From an uncultured Opitutaceae bacterium (GTDB taxonomy: Bacteria; Verrucomicrobiota; Verrucomicrobiia; Opitutales; Opitutaceae), in contig CAISPT010000305.1 of NCBI GenBank assembly GCA_903887455.1, forward strand, positions 1 to 33,841: a stretch of 33,841 nt of DNA, given 5' to 3'. The notes under the pieces were generated by a model. It had not been told where the DNA came from. It did no database searches and saw only the letters and a program-made list of their open reading frames with translations. Below are positions 25,755 to 33,841 of this stretch, piece after piece (within the stretch, counting starts at the first letter, position 1; each line of letters begins with the position of its first letter). A program made the position numbers and the translations under genes.

Positions 25755-28700
25755 GTGAACCGAATCCTCACTCAAACTCTCGCGCTGATCGCGCTTGTTG
25801 CGGTTCCCTCGCTTTGCTGGGGGGCAACGCAGGCGGCAGACAGGATGGCCTTCCCCGACAGCATCCGGGAGGTTGCGGCCCAGGCGTCGGGAACGAACAC
25901 CGGGGCGGTCATCTCCAGGACGGTGCTGACGCCTGGCGAGAGGTCCTCCCCGATGGCCTTCGAGGTCGGACTGCGCATGAGGAATTTCGACGAAATGCAG
26001 GCGAGGATCGCCCGGGGCGAAAGGATCTCAGACCAGGAGAAGCAGGACAGGTATTATCCGCTCCAGGCGGACCACCAGAGGGTTGTTGAGTGGCTCAAGG
26101 CCCAGGGGCTGGAGGTCACCCGGACGGACCCTAACCACCTTGGGATCTTTGGCCGGGGCTCGGTCGACGCGCTGGCTTCCTCTTTCGGGGTGGCGTTCGC
26201 GAGGGTCCGCAGCCGGGGAGCCGAGTACACCTCCGCCGTCTCGGCACCGAGCCTGCCCTCGGGGATAGCCCCGCTAGTCCTTGGAGTCCACGGGCTTCAG
26301 CCGCATATCCAAAGACATCCGCTGTCTACCCCACGCATCCTGCGTCCTGATGCGCAGCAGGTGAACCTCTCCGGCTACCTTCCCTCGCAGGTGGCGAAGG
26401 CCTATAACGCCGACGGTCTTACGGAGACTGGCGCCGGCCAGACGATTGCGATCTACGGGCTGGCTTACCCTCAGACCAGCGACCTCACGGCGTTCTGGAG
26501 TGCGGCGGGGGTCAGCCAATCGCTCAGCAACGTGACCATGGTCGACGTTGCCGGGGGGCCCTCCGCCTCGCCGAGCGACAGCTCCCTTGAGGAGGCGGCC
26601 CTCGACGTCGAGTGGGCGACGGCGCTTGCACCGGGATGCAAAGTGCGGATCTACGGGGCGAGCGAGACGAACCCCGCGGAGAACGACGAGATCCTCCAGC
26701 AGGTTTACGCGGACCTGCCGAGCCAGCCTGGGATGCGCATCCTTTCGATCTCCGTGGGTGGAAACGAGCTCGACGTTCCTAAGGACTACCTGGTGATCGA
26801 GGCCCAGTACATGGCCAACCTGGCAAGCGCCGGCGTGACGATACTCGTGGCCTCCGGCGACACCGGCGCCACGGCAAACGGTGAGGTGCAGGCGACCTAC
26901 CCGACGTCCGATCCGGACGTGACGGGGGTCGGCGGCACGACGCTCACGCTCGACGCGTCGGGCGCGGTGACAAGCGAGTCCGGCTGGTCGCGGAGCGGCG
27001 GCGGCATTAGCGCGGTCTTCGGCCGGCCTTCCTGGCAGAAGGGGACCGGGGTTCCCTCGGGGTCGATGCGCCTTGTCCCCGACGTCGCGTCCGCGGCGGA
27101 CCCGGCCGAACCAGCGGTGGTTTTTTTCAAGGGGTCGCAGGCGCTCGTTGGAGGGACAAGCTGGTCGGCTCCCACCTGGGCCGCCTTCTGCGCGCTCATC
27201 AACCAGAAGCGCGCCTCGCCTCTTGGGCTCCTTAACCCCGCCGTCTACCCCCTGATCGGAACCTCGGCGCTGCGTGACATCACTACCGGAAACAACGGGG
27301 TCTACAGTGCGGGAGTGGGCTACGACCTGGTGACCGGGGTGGGTGTGCCGGATGTGGCCGCGCTGCTCTCCACAGCGCTTGGCTCAGGCGCCTCCCTCTC
27401 GGTCGCCGGCCAGCTCGGGGACCAGACCGTGACCCTTGGCCAGCCCGCGACGTTCTTCGTCGCGGCAAGCGGTACGCCGCTCACCTACTCGTGGCAGCGC
27501 CTGCCTGCGGGCACCACTGGCTGGGCTGCGCTTTCGGAAGGCGCGACCTACTCGGGCACCGCGACGGCCACCCTGGTCGTGGAAGGGGTCACGTCCCCGA
27601 TGTCCGGCGACCAGTTCAGGTGCGTTGTGTCGTCGGGTTCCTCAAGCGTGACCTCGGCTGCGGAGACCCTGACCGTCAAGGCCGTGGGGGTGACGACCTT
27701 CGCCGGATGGCCGGGCGCTTCAGGGTCGGCAGATGGAGCCGGACGCAGGGCGAGGTTCTCCTATCCCGGGGGCGTGAGGACGGATTCGGCGGGCAACCTC
27801 TTCGTCGCCGACTCGAGCAACTACACGATCCGCAAAATTGCGCCCAACGGCGTCGCGAGCACCGTGGCGGGCACCCCGGGCAAGAGCGGTACAGCCGACG
27901 GACCGGCGTCGTCGGCACAGTTCGCCGGGATCGGCGGCGTCGCCGTGGATTCGGCGGGCAACCTCTTCGTCGCGGATTCTGGCAACTATGCCATCCGGAA
28001 GATCACCCCTGCGGGGGTCGTCTCGACGTTCGCGGGACTGGCGGGCACGCGAGGGGACGTCGACGGCACGGGAACGGCGGCCAGGCTCTACGACCCGCAG
28101 AACCTGGCGATAGACGCATTCGACAACATCTATGTGCCCGACGGGGCCGGCAACGTGGTGCGGAAGATCACGCCCGCGGGCGTCGTGACCACGATCGCGG
28201 GCTCGGGGGCGACAGGATCGGCCGACGGGACCGGGATAGCGGCGCAGTTCAACGATCCCACGGGAATTGCAGTCGACGCGTTCGGGAACCTCTACGTTGC
28301 CGACAACGGCAACAACACCGTGCGCAAGATCCTTCCCGGTGGGATCGTGACCACGCTCGCCGGAACCCCGCAGGTCTCGGGAAGCGCCGACGGAAACGGA
28401 ACCGCGGCGAGGTTCAAAGCACCTGCCGGGGTCGGTGTCGACGGGTCCGGCAACATCTACGTGGCCGATTCCGGAAACAACACGATCCGCGAGATCTCGC
28501 CGTCCGGCTTCGTGACGACGGTGGCTGGGCTCGCAGGCGAATCCGACAGTGTCGATGGCCTGGCCAGCAGCGCCCGGTTTAATTCCCCCGGGGATGTCAC
28601 CATTGACACGAGCGGGGTCGTGTATGTCGCCGACGCCCTCAACAGCACGATTAGGCGCATCATCCCCGGCTCGGACTCGGCCCCGTTCCTCACCACGCAG

Positions 28701-30005
28701 CCCTCGGACTTGTCGGTCAGCCTCGGCGCCAGGGCCGTCCTTTCCTTCGGCTTTCAGGGCACGGCCCCTCTCTCGTTCCAGTGGTACCTTAACAATTCGC
28801 CCATAGCAGGGGCCACGGGGCCCGTCTACGTGGTGGCCCAGGCACAGCAGTCCGATGCAGGCGCCTACACGGTGAAGGTGTCGAACCTGGAAGGCTCCGC
28901 CTCCAGCCAGGCCGCCACGCTCTCCGTCGTGCTCCCCGCCGGCTATCCGGACATCACGTCGCAGCCCTCTGGGGCGGTCATGCCCCCCGGCGGGACGGTC
29001 CCGCTTTCTGTCGCCGTCTCGGGCCCGGGGCCGTTCACCTACCAGTGGCTCTACAACGGATCGCCGATCACAGGTGCGACGGCGTCTACCTACACGGCGG
29101 CGAGGCCCGGAAGCTATTCCGTCTCGATCACCAACGCCGTGGCGACCTCGGTCAGCAGCCCCGCCTTCGTGAGCGCGGGCGCGCGGCTTGTGAACCTCTC
29201 GGCGAGGGCCGAGGTCGGGACCGGCGGGTCCATAACGATCGCTGGGTTCGTGATCGAGGGACCGGCCGGCGTCGCGAAAAGGGTCCTGATCCGCGGCGTG
29301 GGGCCGGCGCTCTCCGCGTTCGGCGTCTCCGGCGTCCTCCAGAATCCCTCGATCGCGCTCTACAACTCGACAACGGGCGCGGCAGTTGCCTCGAACACGG
29401 GATGGGGCTCCGGCCCCGACCCGGCCGGTGTCGCGGCGGCGACGGCCCAGGTGGGAGCCTTCGCGCTCCCCGCGCAGAGCGCCGACAGCGCCCTCCTCGA
29501 GAACCTCACACCCGGACCCTATTCCGTTCAGCTTACCGGAGCCAACGCGACAACCGGCGTCGGGCTCGTCGAGGTCTATGAGACCGACACAGCCGAGCCG
29601 TCGCTGCTCGGCAACATCTCTACGCGGGCCCAGGTCGGCACCTCGGGCAACATCCTGATCTCGGGCTTTGTCGTGACGGGCACCCAGGCGGCGAGGGTCC
29701 TGGTGCGCGCGGTGGGGCCGGGTCTCGCGCAGTTCGGGGTCACCGGCGTCCTCCCTACGCCCGTCCTCACGATCTACGACCATTCCGGCAACCCCGTTGC
29801 GACCAACACGGGATGGCAGAGCGCGGCGAACGCCGCGGATATCGCCAATGTATCAGTCCAGGTCGGGGCCTTCTCCCTCCAGTCGGGCAGCGCCGACAGC
29901 GCCCTCCTCATATCTCTACCACCCGGAAGCTACACGGCGCAGGCGGTGGGAAGCGGCAGCTCGACCGGCATCGCGCTGATCGAGGTCTACCAAGCGGCTC
30001 CCTGA
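25755..30005 (+). CDS. Secreted S53 (sedolisin/kumamolisin) peptidase with Ig-like and NHL repeats
   Basis: This is a 1416-residue exported protein. Residues 1-24 form a signal peptide after a GTG start. Residues 50-190 form the pro-kumamolisin activation domain. The S53 catalytic domain (about 205-545) has E280 and D284 in EEAALDVEW, the oxyanion D369 in ASGDTGA, nucleophile S469 in GGTSWSAP, and calcium ligands D508 and D524. Ig-like sequence follows (about 550-640), then six NHL-type repeats of about 55 residues (645-970; VDxxGNLYVADxxNxxIRKI), two more Ig-like domains (980-1140), and two copies of a beta-rich unit (1146-1275 and 1286-1413). The catalytic set is complete, so an active acid-type protease is likely. 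The long tail suggests surface or polymer binding. Confidence 0.93.
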   Translation: MNRILTQTLALIALVAVPSLCWGATQAADRMAFPDSIREVAAQASGTNTGAVISRTVLTPGERSSPMAFEVGLRMRNFDEMQARIARGERISDQEKQDRYYPLQADHQRVVEWLKAQGLEVTRTDPNHLGIFGRGSVDALASSFGVAFARVRSRGAEYTSAVSAPSLPSGIAPLVLGVHGLQPHIQRHPLSTPRILRPDAQQVNLSGYLPSQVAKAYNADGLTETGAGQTIAIYGLAYPQTSDLTAFWSAAGVSQSLSNVTMVDVAGGPSASPSDSSLEEAALDVEWATALAPGCKVRIYGASETNPAENDEILQQVYADLPSQPGMRILSISVGGNELDVPKDYLVIEAQYMANLASAGVTILVASGDTGATANGEVQATYPTSDPDVTGVGGTTLTLDASGAVTSESGWSRSGGGISAVFGRPSWQKGTGVPSGSMRLVPDVASAADPAEPAVVFFKGSQALVGGTSWSAPTWAAFCALINQKRASPLGLLNPAVYPLIGTSALRDITTGNNGVYSAGVGYDLVTGVGVPDVAALLSTALGSGASLSVAGQLGDQTVTLGQPATFFVAASGTPLTYSWQRLPAGTTGWAALSEGATYSGTATATLVVEGVTSPMSGDQFRCVVSSGSSSVTSAAETLTVKAVGVTTFAGWPGASGSADGAGRRARFSYPGGVRTDSAGNLFVADSSNYTIRKIAPNGVASTVAGTPGKSGTADGPASSAQFAGIGGVAVDSAGNLFVADSGNYAIRKITPAGVVSTFAGLAGTRGDVDGTGTAARLYDPQNLAIDAFDNIYVPDGAGNVVRKITPAGVVTTIAGSGATGSADGTGIAAQFNDPTGIAVDAFGNLYVADNGNNTVRKILPGGIVTTLAGTPQVSGSADGNGTAARFKAPAGVGVDGSGNIYVADSGNNTIREISPSGFVTTVAGLAGESDSVDGLASSARFNSPGDVTIDTSGVVYVADALNSTIRRIIPGSDSAPFLTTQPSDLSVSLGARAVLSFGFQGTAPLSFQWYLNNSPIAGATGPVYVVAQAQQSDAGAYTVKVSNLEGSASSQAATLSVVLPAGYPDITSQPSGAVMPPGGTVPLSVAVSGPGPFTYQWLYNGSPITGATASTYTAARPGSYSVSITNAVATSVSSPAFVSAGARLVNLSARAEVGTGGSITIAGFVIEGPAGVAKRVLIRGVGPALSAFGVSGVLQNPSIALYNSTTGAAVASNTGWGSGPDPAGVAAATAQVGAFALPAQSADSALLENLTPGPYSVQLTGANATTGVGLVEVYETDTAEPSLLGNISTRAQVGTSGNILISGFVVTGTQAARVLVRAVGPGLAQFGVTGVLPTPVLTIYDHSGNPVATNTGWQSAANAADIANVSVQVGAFSLQSGSADSALLISLPPGSYTAQAVGSGSSTGIALIEVYQAAP

Positions 30006-30011
30006 TCACGC

Positions 30012-30968
30012 ATGGACGAGAACAATAGCACCCCAACGTTGCGCGACATCCGGGAGGCGCATGCGCGCATCCGCTCGTTGATCCGCAGGACGCCGGTCCT
30101 CACGAGCTCGGTGCTGAGCGAGATGGCGGGTGCCGAGCTCCACTTCAAGTGCGAGACCTTCCAGAAGACGGGCGCCTTCAAGGCGCGCGGGGCGGCAAAC
30201 GCCGTCCTTTCGCTTTCGGACGAGGAGGCTGGCCGCGGCGTGGCCACGCATTCGTCCGGCAACCACGCCGCCGCCCTCGCCTGGGCGGCGGGACGGCGCG
30301 GCATCACCGCCACGGTCGTCATGCCGCGGACCGCGAGCCGGGTGAAGATCGCCTCGGTCGAACGTTACGGTGGCAGGATTGTCTTCTGCGAACCCAACCA
30401 CAGGGCGCGTGAGGAGGCCGCCGAGCGGATAGTCCGGGAGACCGGCGCGACGCTCGTGCACCCCTACAATGACTCAAGGGTGATCGCGGGCCAGGGCACC
30501 GTGGCGCTCGAGCTCATGGAGGACGTGCCCGGACTCGGCGCGATCATCTGCCCGGTGGGGGGAGGCGGACTCCTCGCGGGGACCGCGATCGTCGCCGGGT
30601 CCTGCGGACGGCCTGTCCGCGTCTTCGCGGGAGAGCCGGAGGGCGCGGCGGACGCGAGCCTTTCGCTGGCGTCGGGCTTAAGGCGCCCCGTCGAGAACCC
30701 CTCGAGTATCGCGGACGGGCTCCTGGCCTTCGTGGGCGACAAGACCTTTCCCATCATCCAGGCGGGGGTTGAGCGGATCGCCACGGTCTCCGACAGCGAG
30801 ATCCTGGACGCGGTAAGGAGGCTCCTCGGTATACTCAAGGTCGCCGTCGAACCCTCCGGCGCCGTGGGTTACGCCGCGGTCGCGTCGGGCAGGCTGCCGG
30901 TCACGGGCCTCAAGGTCGGCGTGATTCTCTCGGGCGGCAACCTGGACCTCGAGCGCGTGCTTGGTTAG
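30012..30968 (+). CDS. PLP-dependent threonine/serine dehydratase (no ACT domain)
   Basis: This is a 318-residue fold-type II PLP enzyme of the serine racemase / threo-3-hydroxyaspartate dehydratase / threonine dehydratase group. The PLP lysine is K57 in TGAFKARGA, the substrate loop is THSSGNHAAALAWAA, and the phosphate loop reads CPVGGGGLLAG. It ends GVILSGGNLDLERVLG and lacks the ACT domain seen in the other dehydratase of the window, so it is unlikely to share its allosteric control. The SSGNH form and length fit the racemase/hydroxyaspartate branch best, but substrate cannot be assigned. It starts six bases after the S53 peptidase stop and lies 30 bases before the NADH dehydrogenase gene. 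Confidence 0.9.
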   Translation: MDENNSTPTLRDIREAHARIRSLIRRTPVLTSSVLSEMAGAELHFKCETFQKTGAFKARGAANAVLSLSDEEAGRGVATHSSGNHAAALAWAAGRRGITATVVMPRTASRVKIASVERYGGRIVFCEPNHRAREEAAERIVRETGATLVHPYNDSRVIAGQGTVALELMEDVPGLGAIICPVGGGGLLAGTAIVAGSCGRPVRVFAGEPEGAADASLSLASGLRRPVENPSSIADGLLAFVGDKTFPIIQAGVERIATVSDSEILDAVRRLLGILKVAVEPSGAVGYAAVASGRLPVTGLKVGVILSGGNLDLERVLG

Positions 30969-30998
30969 CCCCGGAAGTTCGCCCAGATTCCCTGCACC

Positions 30999-32561
30999 AT
31001 GGAATTCGACGTCGTTATCGCGGGCGGGGGGTTCGCGGGCGCGTACTGCGCCAGGGCCCTGGGCCGGGCGCTCGGAAGGGAAGGCGAGCGCAGGGTGGCG
31101 CTCGTCGCCGAGCGCAACGTGCTCGTCTTCCAGCCGATGCTCGCCGAGGTGGCGGGTTCGTCGCTCGCCCCGGTGGATGTCGTGAACCCGCTCAGGCAGT
31201 TCTGCCGCGGCGTCAATGTGCTCCAGGGGACCATCCAGAAGATCGACTGGGCCTCCAAGACGTTGAGCTTGGACGGGGGCCGGTTCACGCGCGACCACCG
31301 GGTAGGCTTCAAGCACCTGGTCCTCGCGCTCGGGAGCGTGACGGACCTCGGAGCCGTCCCGGGGATGCCTGAGTACGGCTGGCCGATGAAGAACGTGGCG
31401 GACGCGCTCAGGCTGAGGGCCGCCCTCATCAACCGGCTGGAGGAGGCTAACCTGGTCGAGGATCCTGAGACCCGCTCCAGGCTCCTCACGTTCGTCGTCG
31501 TGGGAGGAGGCTACACGGGGGTCGAGACCGCAGGCCAGATGCTCGATTTCATCCGCCAGGCCCACCGGTTTTACGTGAACCTCAGGATGGAGAGACCGCG
31601 GGTGATCCTGGTCCACAGCCGCGACGAGCTTCTCGGGGAGATCGGGCCGGAGCTCGGCGCCTACGCCCGCGGCGTCCTAGAGAAGCGGGGCGTGGAGGTG
31701 CTGCTGAAGTCCCGGGTCTCAGCGGTCACGGCGCGCAAGGTTTTCCTGGCCGATGGGAGCTCGATCGACGCGAATACGGTGGTGACGACGATCGGAAGCG
31801 GGCCGAACCCTGTCGCGATGGACCTCTGTCGCCAGATTGGGATCAGCGCCGAGAAGGGCCGCATCCAGACCGATGCGCAGCTGAGGGTGCCCGGGGTGGA
31901 GAACCTGTGGGCCGCGGGCGACGGCGCCTCGGTGCCGTGGGACGACAAGGGTGTCCTAAAGGTCTCGCCGCCGACGGCGCAGTTCGCGCTCAGGCAGGGG
32001 ACCCTCCTGGGCCGCAACCTGGCGGCCGTGCTCCGGGGTGGCACGCCCGAGGCGTTTCGCTACCGCTACATGTGGCAGCTCGCGACGATCGGGGAGCGGG
32101 CCGCCGTCGCAGAGGTCTTCGGGTTCCATTTCAAGGGCTTCCTCGCCTGGTGGATGTGGAGGACGATCTACCTGGCAAAGTTGCCGGGGACGATGCGCAA
32201 GCTCAGGGTCATGGTGGACTGGACCTTCGACCTGGTTTTTCCCAGGGACATCAGCCAGCTGCTGCCGCCTCCCGATGACGTGGTGCGCTCGATCCACCTG
32301 GAGAAGGGCGAGACGCTTTTCGTTCAGGGCACGCCCTGCAGGAGCTTCTTCTTCGTGAGGCAGGGATCTCTCGAGATGGGCTCGGCCGGACTCCCGGCGA
32401 GGGTGGTCGCGTCGGGCAGCGTGATCGACCAGATGGAGCTCGACAGCTCGAACCTCTGGGAGTCCACGGGGACCGCGCTCGAGCCGACGGACCTGGTGGT
32501 GTTCAGGGGCCGCCTCCTGGAGTACCTCCGGCGCGACCTCAGGATCACGAAGCGGGACTAG
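30999..32561 (+). CDS. Type II NADH dehydrogenase with C-terminal CRP-like domain
   Basis: This 520-residue FAD enzyme is of the NDH-2 kind, passing electrons from NADH to quinone without pumping protons. The FAD motif GGGFAG is at 9-14, NFQPML-like VFQPMLAEVAGSSLAP at 43-58, the NADH motif GGGYTG at 169-174 and the second FAD motif AAGDGA at 305-310. Residues 378-415 give the amphipathic membrane-binding part (FLAWWMWRTIYLAKLPG). The last 90 residues (427-515) resemble a cyclic-nucleotide-binding (CAP_ED) barrel: EKGETLFVQGTPCRSFFFVRQGSLEM. The phosphate-binding cassette GExAxxxxxxR is not seen, so cyclic-nucleotide binding is doubtful. It converges with DUF4202, overlapping by 17 bases. Confidence 0.88.
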   Translation: MEFDVVIAGGGFAGAYCARALGRALGREGERRVALVAERNVLVFQPMLAEVAGSSLAPVDVVNPLRQFCRGVNVLQGTIQKIDWASKTLSLDGGRFTRDHRVGFKHLVLALGSVTDLGAVPGMPEYGWPMKNVADALRLRAALINRLEEANLVEDPETRSRLLTFVVVGGGYTGVETAGQMLDFIRQAHRFYVNLRMERPRVILVHSRDELLGEIGPELGAYARGVLEKRGVEVLLKSRVSAVTARKVFLADGSSIDANTVVTTIGSGPNPVAMDLCRQIGISAEKGRIQTDAQLRVPGVENLWAAGDGASVPWDDKGVLKVSPPTAQFALRQGTLLGRNLAAVLRGGTPEAFRYRYMWQLATIGERAAVAEVFGFHFKGFLAWWMWRTIYLAKLPGTMRKLRVMVDWTFDLVFPRDISQLLPPPDDVVRSIHLEKGETLFVQGTPCRSFFFVRQGSLEMGSAGLPARVVASGSVIDQMELDSSNLWESTGTALEPTDLVVFRGRLLEYLRRDLRITKRD

Positions 32562-33138
32562 GGGCCAGGGCCTCCCGCACGAGGGAGGCGACGGCCTCGG
32601 GCAGCTCCATGCCCCGCGCAAGGTCCTGTGCCCTTGGGCTCATCTTCCGCCAGGTCTTCCTGAGGATATCCACGAACTTCGCCCGAGGGTAGTCGGCATG
32701 CTGGCCGTGGAAGCGCAGGATCTCGCTTTCCAGGAAGACGAGGACGGCCGCGTCCTCCAGGGTCTGCGTCCCGGGGTTGGACTTGAGGCCCGTCTTCGAC
32801 ACCCATGTCGCGGCGTCATCGGCCTCGGCGGGCGAGACGCCCGCCTCGAGCAGGATCTGACGCGCGCGTTCGGCCTGCTTCACGTAGAGCGAGCGCCTCC
32901 AGGCGAGGTAGCCCGGCTTGCCCTCAGGGAAGAGGCTCCGGGGGGTCAGCCACCGCTCCAGGTGCTGGCACCGCGCCGCGAGCCGCAGGACGGGGTCGGC
33001 CTCGGGGGAGATCGCGACCACCCACCTCTCGACGGCGTCGGCGTACGCGAGCTCCGCAGGCCTCCCGTCGGGGGTTCGCCCCGGATCGGCGCCATGGGCT
33101 GCGTCCACGAGCTCCCGGGCCCGCTGGTAGGCGTCCAT
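32545..33138 (-). CDS. DUF4202 family protein
   Basis: This is a 197-residue soluble protein that I match to DUF4202. The core motif is LAARCQHLERWLTPRSLFPEGKPGYLAWRRSLYVKQAERARQIL, with a His/Arg-Trp pattern reminiscent of helical HD-like proteins, followed by EDAAVLVFLESEILRF and FVDILRKTWRKMSPRAQDLA. The biochemical role is not established; a hydrolase activity would be a guess. It lies 13 bases downstream of the glycyl-tRNA synthetase gene on the same strand, so it is likely co-transcribed with it, and its 3' end overlaps the NDH-2 gene tail to tail. The ATG at 33138 gives the expected helical N-terminus. Confidence 0.85.
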   Translation of the reverse strand: MDAYQRARELVDAAHGADPGRTPDGRPAELAYADAVERWVVAISPEADPVLRLAARCQHLERWLTPRSLFPEGKPGYLAWRRSLYVKQAERARQILLEAGVSPAEADDAATWVSKTGLKSNPGTQTLEDAAVLVFLESEILRFHGQHADYPRAKFVDILRKTWRKMSPRAQDLARGMELPEAVASLVREALAPSPAS

Positions 33139-33151
33139 GGCGGGCCGCCTT

Positions 33152-33841
33152 CTAGTAGACCTTCTCCTCGAGGAGGGCGAAGAGCTCCGCCTCCTGGATC
33201 CGCCTCTGCTGCATCGAGTCGCGCTCGCGCAGCGTGAACGAGCCGTCCTTCTCGATCGTCTCGAAGTCGATCGTCACGCACCAAGGGGTGCCGATCTCGT
33301 CCTGGCGGCGGTAGCGACGGCCGATGGCGCCCGACTCGTCGTAGAACACGGCGTAGCGGCGCTGGAGCTTCTTGTAGAGGGCCTGGGCCCGGGCCACGAG
33401 CTCGGGCTTGTTCTTGAGGAGCGGCAGGACGGCCACCTTAACGGGGGCGATGCGGGGGCTCAACCTGAGAACCGTGCGCTTCTCGACATTGCCCTTGTCG
33501 TCCTTGACCTCCTCCTCGGCGTAGCCTGCGCACAGGACTGCCAGGAAGATGCGGTCGACGCCGACGGCCGGTTCGATGACGTGCGGGATGAACTTCTTCT
33601 TCGTGGCCTCGTCGAAGAGGGCCTGCGGGACGCCGCTTGCCTTCTCGTGCTGGCCCAGGTCGTAGGCGCCGCGGGCCGCGATCCCCCAGAGCTCCTGCAC
33701 GCCGAAGGGATAGCGGAACATGATGTCCGTCGTGCCCCTGGAATAGAACGCGAGCTTCTCCTTGGGGTGGTTGTACTCCGAGAGAAAAGATTCCGGCAGG
33801 CCGATCGAGATCAGCCAGTCCTTGCACCAGTTGATCCACTG
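33152..33841 (-). CDS. glyQS: Glycyl-tRNA synthetase, one-chain type (5' part beyond window)
   Basis: This is the catalytic core and anticodon-binding domain of a class II glycyl-tRNA synthetase, about 230 residues visible. It reads [15 protein letters not shown] at the window edge, then [52 protein letters not shown] (class II motif 3) and [11 protein letters not shown], leading into the anticodon-binding domain with [19 protein letters not shown]. This is the dimeric single-chain type found in Gram-positive bacteria, archaea and eukaryotes, not the alpha2-beta2 type of Escherichia coli. The start is outside the window; an internal ATG at 33721 is not the true start because family-conserved sequence continues upstream. 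Confidence 0.96.
   Translation of the reverse strand, partial: QWINWCKDWLISIGLPESFLSEYNHPKEKLAFYSRGTTDIMFRYPFGVQELWGIAARGAYDLGQHEKASGVPQALFDEATKKKFIPHVIEPAVGVDRIFLAVLCAGYAEEEVKDDKGNVEKRTVLRLSPRIAPVKVAVLPLLKNKPELVARAQALYKKLQRRYAVFYDESGAIGRRYRRQDEIGTPWCVTIDFETIEKDGSFTLRERDSMQQRRIQEAELFALLEEKVY

Noticed and set aside
27700-28670. DNA repeats resembling a direct-repeat array
   Set aside because: They are diverged, in-frame NHL-type protein repeats of about 165 bases inside the S53 gene, not CRISPR or mobile repeats.

Overview
The window is a GC-rich bacterial chromosome segment packed with genes; the longest gene-free stretch is about 263 bases. Gene content and style suggest a member of the Verrucomicrobiota, most likely Opitutaceae-like. 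The pointers are a giant secreted sedolisin with NHL, Ig-like and duplicated C-terminal domains, a one-chain glycyl-tRNA synthetase, a DUF4202 gene, and atp leaders without Shine-Dalgarno sequences. This placement is an inference from protein features, not a database result.

Layout. (1) 1-6569, minus strand: a complete canonical F1Fo ATP synthase operon atpB-E-F-H-A-G-D-C, with atpC cut by the window edge. A strong GC hairpin lies between atpE and atpF, and several subunit genes share a leader motif. (2) 6691-12162, minus: mnmE-mnmG-trmB-DJ-1/PfpI-EamA, a tRNA-modification block followed by a stress-type protein and an exporter. mnmG is clearly poorer in GC than its neighbours and carries a perfect parS-like palindrome inside a loop insertion of the protein. 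(3) 12215-14610, minus: DUF985 cupin, pdxH, sixA-like phosphatase and a lipoate ligase/octanoyltransferase-family gene. (4) 14695-18552: M20 peptidase (+), marC (-), rlmN (+) and an unrecognised membrane protein (-), all tightly convergent. (5) 18580-21208, minus: a RelE-like gene translationally coupled to pssA, then an AT-rich island and dnaN. (6) 21268-32561, plus: ACT-containing threonine deaminase coupled by a GTGA overlap to a fused solute-binding-protein/permease gene, a second permease, the 1416-residue S53 peptidase, a second threonine/serine dehydratase, and a type II NADH dehydrogenase with a CRP-like C-terminal domain. (7) 32545-33841, minus: DUF4202 and the 3' part of the glycyl-tRNA synthetase gene.

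The atp operon, mnmE-mnmG, dnaN and a parS-like site together suggest an origin-proximal region, although dnaA, rsmG and parAB are not in the window. Transcription is mostly leftward before about 21.2 kb and mostly rightward after it.

No CRISPR array, insertion sequence, phage gene, rRNA or tRNA was recognised. The points most worth a second look are the parS-like site within a MnmG insertion, the hairpin over the mnmG start, the atpE-atpF hairpin with recurrent leaders, the two unusual fusions (solute-binding protein plus permease; NDH-2 plus CAP_ED-like domain), and the RelE-like gene coupled to pssA.
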